Assembly: GCA_041263285.1 (NCBI GenBank)
Contig: JBFSVS010000003.1
Span: forward strand, 1-64,000
Reading direction: 5' to 3'
DNA: 64,000 nt
From: Acidiparvus fluvialis
GTDB lineage: Bacteria > Acidobacteriota > Holophagae > Holophagales > Holophagaceae
In this document: positions 60,268 through 64,000 of the stretch, piece after piece
Numbering within the stretch: the stretch's first letter is position 1
How the letters are laid out: every line of letters starts with the position of its first letter
Program-made: the position numbers and the translations under genes
The notes under the pieces: generated by a model
Told to the model about the DNA's origin: nothing
Database searches by the model: none
What the model saw: only the letters and a program-made list of their open reading frames with translations

Positions 60268-62018
60268 TTCAGATTTTGATTAATCTCAAGAATCTTTGCA
60301 TGAAGAAGGTCAATTGAGATTTTTTGGACTTCTTTCGTTTTTCGATTTCTTATTTCAACGATCCCCTCGTTCAGGCCCTTGGAACCCACGGTAACTCGAT
60401 AGGGAAGTCCTAAAAGATCAGCGTCTTTAAATTTAGCCCCTGGGCTTAGGGCCGATCGATCATCAATCAAAAATTCGATCCCTTCATTTTTAAGGAAGGT
60501 CTCCAAACTGTTGACTACCCTAGAAGTTTCGGGACTATCCGAATCTAGATTTAGTATGTGGAAATGATAGGGAGCAATCGAAGTCGGCCAAACAATACCA
60601 TCGGCATCGTGATTTTGCTCGATGGCTGCCGCGACTGTTCGAGTAATTCCGATTCCATAACAACCCATCACCATGGGCTTATCTTTTCCGTTCATATCCA
60701 AGAAATTACATTTCATAGGAAGAGAATACTTGAGGCCTAATTTAAAAACTTGGCCCACTTCAATTCCCCGAAAGGCTAAATACGTTCCTTGCTCGCATCG
60801 TCCACATCGATCTCCAGCCTCTGCATTGCGAATATCACCCCAATGAAGATTTTTGATGTCGCGCTCCGGGGTAAAGCCAAAATGATGATAATCGGTTTTA
60901 TTAGCACCACACGTAAGACTCGTTTGCCCTTTTAACTCCTGATCTACAATGAAGTTGATTTGATCTAAGCCAACGGGACCCATAAATCCTGACTTACATT
61001 GCGTCAATGTTTCTGCAACTGTTAGATCTAAAGGCTCTATTGATTGGGCTTTTATTGTATTTTTCATTTTAACTAAATTAAGCTCATGAGATCCCGCAAT
61101 CACGGCTCCCCAAACGGATTCTTGATTGGCTAGGTCAATAACTTTCATTAGATAGAGTTTAGTGGTTTGAGCTAAGGGCATCCCTTGCGGATGGGCGCTG
61201 TCCACCATGTGGCGGGCTTGCTCGACTTGCCCCAGGACACCGGGCGTATAAAAATGATTCGGTTTTAAAGGTACGGGATTAGCGGGGGTTTTCGAGAGAA
61301 GGCGGCATTCTGTTTTTTCAATATTGGACGTGTAGTCGCAGTGATTACAACTGAGGATAGAGTCTTCTCCGCTTTCAGCTAAGACATGGAATTCATGGGT
61401 AAATGATCCTCCGATGGCACCACTGTCCGCTTCTACAGCTCTAAACGTTAACCCTACTCTGGTAAATATACGCTTATACGTCTCAAACATATTCCAATAT
61501 TCTTTGTCGCAATCCGCGTCATCGGTATGGAAGGAATAGCCATCCTTCATGATAAATTCTCGCCCCCGAAGAAGGCCAAAACGCGGACGTATTTCATCCC
61601 TAAATTTCGTCTGAATCTGGAATACATTAATGGGAAGCTGTTTGTAACTTTTAATGGTCTTCCGAACCATGTCCGTGACAACTTCTTCATGGGTGGGACC
61701 CAAGCAAAAGTCATTATTTTTTCGATCCTGAAACCGAAGTAATTCCTTTCCGTAGGCTCCCCATCGTCCGCTTTCAGTCCAAAGGTCAGACGGTTGAACA
61801 AAGGGCATCAGAATTTCTTGGCAACCTGATTTTTCTAATTCTTCTCTAACGATAGATTCAAATTTCTGAATCGCTCTAAAAAGTAAAGGGAAGTAGCTGT
61901 AGACTCCTGAAGCCAGTTTTAAAAGCATGCCTGACCGCATCATTAGTTGATGACTAATGACCTCAGCATCTTTGGGAATTTCTCGGTGAGTTTGAAATAA
62001 AAATTTGGATTGGCGCAT
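60264..62018 (-). CDS. proS: Prolyl-tRNA synthetase, bacterial type with editing insert
   Basis: 584 residues. Class II motif 1 region (RMSGMLLKLASGVYSYFPL-like), motif 2 with FRDEIRPRFGLLRGREFIMKD, an INS editing domain between about residues 225 and 400, motif 3 GCYGIGITRTVAAAIEQNHD, and a C-terminal anticodon-binding domain. Charges tRNA-Pro and edits misacylated alanine. It lies 5 bases after the yqeY-like gene. Confidence 0.97.
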   Translation of the reverse strand: MRQSKFLFQTHREIPKDAEVISHQLMMRSGMLLKLASGVYSYFPLLFRAIQKFESIVREELEKSGCQEILMPFVQPSDLWTESGRWGAYGKELLRFQDRKNNDFCLGPTHEEVVTDMVRKTIKSYKQLPINVFQIQTKFRDEIRPRFGLLRGREFIMKDGYSFHTDDADCDKEYWNMFETYKRIFTRVGLTFRAVEADSGAIGGSFTHEFHVLAESGEDSILSCNHCDYTSNIEKTECRLLSKTPANPVPLKPNHFYTPGVLGQVEQARHMVDSAHPQGMPLAQTTKLYLMKVIDLANQESVWGAVIAGSHELNLVKMKNTIKAQSIEPLDLTVAETLTQCKSGFMGPVGLDQINFIVDQELKGQTSLTCGANKTDYHHFGFTPERDIKNLHWGDIRNAEAGDRCGRCEQGTYLAFRGIEVGQVFKLGLKYSLPMKCNFLDMNGKDKPMVMGCYGIGITRTVAAAIEQNHDADGIVWPTSIAPYHFHILNLDSDSPETSRVVNSLETFLKNEGIEFLIDDRSALSPGAKFKDADLLGLPYRVTVGSKGLNEGIVEIRNRKTKEVQKISIDLLHAKILEINQNLN

Positions 62019-62023
62019 AGGGG

Positions 62024-62476
62024 TTATGAAACTAGAAGTTGTGTAACAAGAGTGCTGGCTAATTTTCCATCATAGTTTCCTGCATATTCGGACTGCAGAA
62101 ATTTCATAACTTTTCCGAGATCCTTGACATTTTGAGCTTGGGTCGTTTTGATAGCTACCTCGATCGCAAGGCGCAACTCGACTTCAGTCATCTGCTTGGG
62201 TAAATAGACTTGAAGTATATTGATTTCTTGTTGCTCAGTGGCTGCTCTCTCTTGCTGTCCGACACTTTTGAATTGGTCAATACTGTCCTGACGAGACTTG
62301 ACAAGTCTTTTAATGACACTCATACAGTCTGCAGACGTTAACTCACCTTGGGGACCAAGCCCCTTTGCAATGCTTTCATTTCTGAGGGCTGATAGGACCA
62401 TGCGTAGCACTTGTACGTGCAGGCTATTTTTTTCAAGCATCGCTTTTTTCAAATCAGCTTGAATTTGATTTAACAT
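62024..62476 (-). CDS. YqeY/GatB-tail-like protein
   Basis: 150 residues, helical. LNQIQADLKKAMLEKNSLHVQVLRMVLSALRNESIA, VIKRLVKSRQDSIDQFKSVGQQERAATEQQEI, LQVYLPKQMTEVELRLAI and the closing KDLGKVMKFLQSEYAGNYDGKLAS are the YqeY family pattern, related to the tail domain of GatB. It may bind tRNA; its location before proS is consistent with this (inference). Confidence 0.93.
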   Translation of the reverse strand: MLNQIQADLKKAMLEKNSLHVQVLRMVLSALRNESIAKGLGPQGELTSADCMSVIKRLVKSRQDSIDQFKSVGQQERAATEQQEINILQVYLPKQMTEVELRLAIEVAIKTTQAQNVKDLGKVMKFLQSEYAGNYDGKLASTLVTQLLVS

Positions 62477-62556
62477 AGACTTCCTTCACGCAACAAAGAT
62501 CCCGCTCTCTTAGGTTATCCCAAGGATCTTAATAAGTTTCCAAATAAGCCAGAAAC

Positions 62557-62811
62557 TTAGATTTTGTTGTATTTAATCACTTCAACGGGGCACCCCGCTG
62601 CCGCAGCAATAATACTGTCTTCAAGTGAGGTTTGTAGGTCAGTATTGAGCTCAGCTTTTTCATCACGATTTTCTGATTCCACACCATCTTGGCGAACACC
62701 ATCGCGGATGGTACAAGTAGTATCGGTCACATGAAACACATCGGGGCATTCGGCTTCGCATGCATTGCAAACAATACAGCCTTCTTCAATCCAAACTGAG
62801 GTAATTGCCAT
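62557..62811 (-). CDS. Small ferredoxin, [4Fe-4S] type
   Basis: 84 residues. Cys12, Cys15, Cys18 and Cys22 in CIVCNACEAECP, and a distal CPVEVIKY, supply one cluster: the CxxCxxC plus distal Cys. Between them lies an acidic stretch of about 25 residues (VESENRDEKAELNTDLQ) that is longer than usual. A cytosolic electron carrier; the partner is unknown. Confidence 0.9.
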   Translation of the reverse strand: MAITSVWIEEGCIVCNACEAECPDVFHVTDTTCTIRDGVRQDGVESENRDEKAELNTDLQTSLEDSIIAAAAGCPVEVIKYNKI

Positions 62812-62894
62812 GTTTGCTCCTGGGACATTATCATTTTATCGAATTTTGAGTTTTTTTCTCATTAGTTTTTTTAAAAGGAAGTCAAGATAACAAC

Positions 62895-63800
62895 ATGGCA
62901 AAGTGGACAGAAAACTCAATCATTCAGAAGGTGAGAGGGCTTCTCCCTGGAGGGGAATTTTTAGAAGACGATTGCGGTATTCTTCGAGTAGAATCTGGAC
63001 AAAAGATCGTGGTTTCCACGGACTCTATGCAAGAAGATACCCATTTTTGTCTGGATTGGCACCCGCCGCATCTTCTAGCTAGAAAATTCCTAAAAATGAA
63101 CCTCTCCGACATTGATGCATCCGGTGGGACGCCCTTCGCCTTTACTTTTAACTTGGGCTTACCTCCCCATTTTGAAGAAACTTGGATTGATACTTTTCTG
63201 AAAAGCCTGGGTGCCTGCGCGCGCGAATATTCGATTAAGGTGATTGGCGGAGATACCTTTGGAAGTCCTCGAGGACTTCATTTAACAGCAACGGTTTGGG
63301 GCTACGCCGATCGACATCTGACTCGATTTGGTCTTGAAGTGGGTGACGGGGTCTTCATCGATGGACCCCTAGGACTGAGTGATCAAGGCTTACGCGCATT
63401 GCGATCAGGAGAGCGCTGGACAAGAGAATCGTGCAGTCCGGGCTTATCTCACCATCTTGATCCTCAGATCAATTTGGGACTTGGGGTAGGATTGGCAAAG
63501 ATCCCTCAGATTCACGCTTGTATCGATATATCGGATGGGCTCTCTAAGGATTTAGGGGTACTCGCGGAGATCAATCAGAAGACGGTACGCCTTACTCGAT
63601 CCTTTAATGAATCGGAACTTCATGGAGGCGAGGACTATCTCCGATTGTTTACTTCTTCACTGTCATTAGAAGAATTAAATCAACGTTTTTCTTATCCATT
63701 TCAACAAATTGGACAAGTGGAAGCTTATCAGAATGCCTATTTACTAGATTCGACCGGTCAGAAGGTCGTGGACTGTACTTTTAAACATTTTCAAAACTGA
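62895..63800 (+). CDS. thiL: Thiamine-monophosphate kinase
   Basis: 301 residues. Phosphorylates TMP to thiamine diphosphate, AIR-synthetase fold. Family segments: LEDDCGILR, VSTDSMQEDTHF, KFLKMNLSDIDASGGTPFAFTF, GGDTFGSPRGLHLTATVWG, CIDISDGLSKDL, and HGGEDYLRLF. AAGGA upstream of the ATG. Next is recR 57 bases on. Confidence 0.94.
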   Translation: MAKWTENSIIQKVRGLLPGGEFLEDDCGILRVESGQKIVVSTDSMQEDTHFCLDWHPPHLLARKFLKMNLSDIDASGGTPFAFTFNLGLPPHFEETWIDTFLKSLGACAREYSIKVIGGDTFGSPRGLHLTATVWGYADRHLTRFGLEVGDGVFIDGPLGLSDQGLRALRSGERWTRESCSPGLSHHLDPQINLGLGVGLAKIPQIHACIDISDGLSKDLGVLAEINQKTVRLTRSFNESELHGGEDYLRLFTSSLSLEELNQRFSYPFQQIGQVEAYQNAYLLDSTGQKVVDCTFKHFQN

Positions 63801-63857
63801 TTCATGCACTATAAACTTTGAATCAGATTCACCTCCTACCAAAGGTCCTATCCGTTT

Positions 63858-64000
63858 ATGAAACTTCCCCAAGCGCTAGAGTCCGTTGTTGAAGCTCTTC
63901 AGTCCCTGCCGGGAGTTGGTCGTAAATCGGCTCAACGAATGGTGATTTCCCTTCTCAAAGACGGCGCTGCTTCCATGAGTCGCCTTGGCTCCGTGCTCAG
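63858..64000 (+). CDS. recR: Recombination protein RecR, 5' part only
   Basis: 47 codons from the ATG at 63858 to the window edge. It starts MKLPQALESVVEALQSLPGVGRKSAQRM, the helix-hairpin-helix N terminus of RecR, which loads RecA with RecF and RecO. The zinc finger and Toprim domain are beyond the window. Confidence 0.88.
   Translation, partial: MKLPQALESVVEALQSLPGVGRKSAQRMVISLLKDGAASMSRLGSVL

Noticed and set aside
1..64000. CRISPR array, prophage or defence island
   Set aside because: No regularly spaced repeats, no cas, phage structural, restriction-modification or toxin-antitoxin genes were seen.

Overview
The window is a gene-dense stretch of bacterial chromosome: about 66 protein genes, two tRNA genes, and no gene-free gap longer than about 250 bases. 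I see no insertion sequence, prophage, CRISPR array, rRNA or toxin-antitoxin locus. LpxC, RlpA and MltG point to a diderm bacterium. Bacillithiol genes (bshC, bshB1), a B12-dependent ribonucleotide reductase, a UbiA-type prenyltransferase and a free-standing small Fis-type HTH protein together fit Acidobacteriota best. That placement is an inference from gene content, not a database match. Base composition looks moderate (mid-40s percent G+C by eye, not counted).

Layout. 1-3.5 kb, minus: aldehyde dehydrogenase, an unknown anchored protein, a phosphate acetyltransferase and purN, closely packed and running off the left edge. 3.5 kb: tRNA-Thr(CGU). 3.6-5.8 kb, minus: an exported prolyl oligopeptidase. 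5.9-12.5 kb, plus: PIN-PhoH ATPase, tyrS, a DUF4388/SPOR-like membrane protein, rlpA, ispD, lpxC and an unknown protein. 12.5-16.8 kb: a basic low-complexity protein (minus), a P460-like c-type cytochrome, feoA-feoB and a DUF2400 protein. 17.0-20.4 kb: B12-dependent nrdJ with a long leader, closed by a bidirectional terminator. 20.5-31.1 kb, all minus: cinA, plsY, gpsA, a zinc-lobed dehydrogenase, an ArnA-type decarboxylase, two ArnT-like glycosyltransferases flanking a queuosine-precursor transporter, a small 4-TM EamA/SMR protein, then mdh.

31.2-33.2 kb is a patch of short genes on alternating strands (CDGSH protein, DinB-like protein, Fis-like HTH protein, two orphans). It holds two 9-mers matching DnaA boxes next to an AT-rich inverted repeat. 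33.3-41.0 kb, plus: bshC, bshB1, tilS, ftsH, folP, glmM, pdxJ as one tight run. 41.0-42.5 kb, minus: a SOUL-family protein and a Xer recombinase. 42.6-45.2 kb, plus: acyl-CoA synthetase and UbiA-like prenyltransferase. 45.3-45.9 kb: two paralogous ~71-residue membrane proteins, each ending in a hairpin terminator. 46.1-50.7 kb: ruvB, ispF, an AlkB-like dioxygenase, a CCA-adding/poly(A) polymerase family enzyme, a GNAT acetyltransferase and an ArfB-like hydrolase. 50.7-55.6 kb, minus: mltG, tlyA, FAD oxidoreductase, M50 protease, trpS, then tRNA-Lys(CUU). 55.6-64 kb: APC permease, secA, ndk, proS, yqeY-like, ferredoxin, thiL and the start of recR.

Most of this is core metabolism, translation and envelope assembly. 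The parts that deserve a second look are the DnaA-box/AT-rich region near 32.35 kb, the partial arn-like glycan cluster, the twin small membrane proteins with similar leaders, a palindrome shared with the secA upstream region, and the structured nrdJ leader. I did not find a convincing wholly new system.
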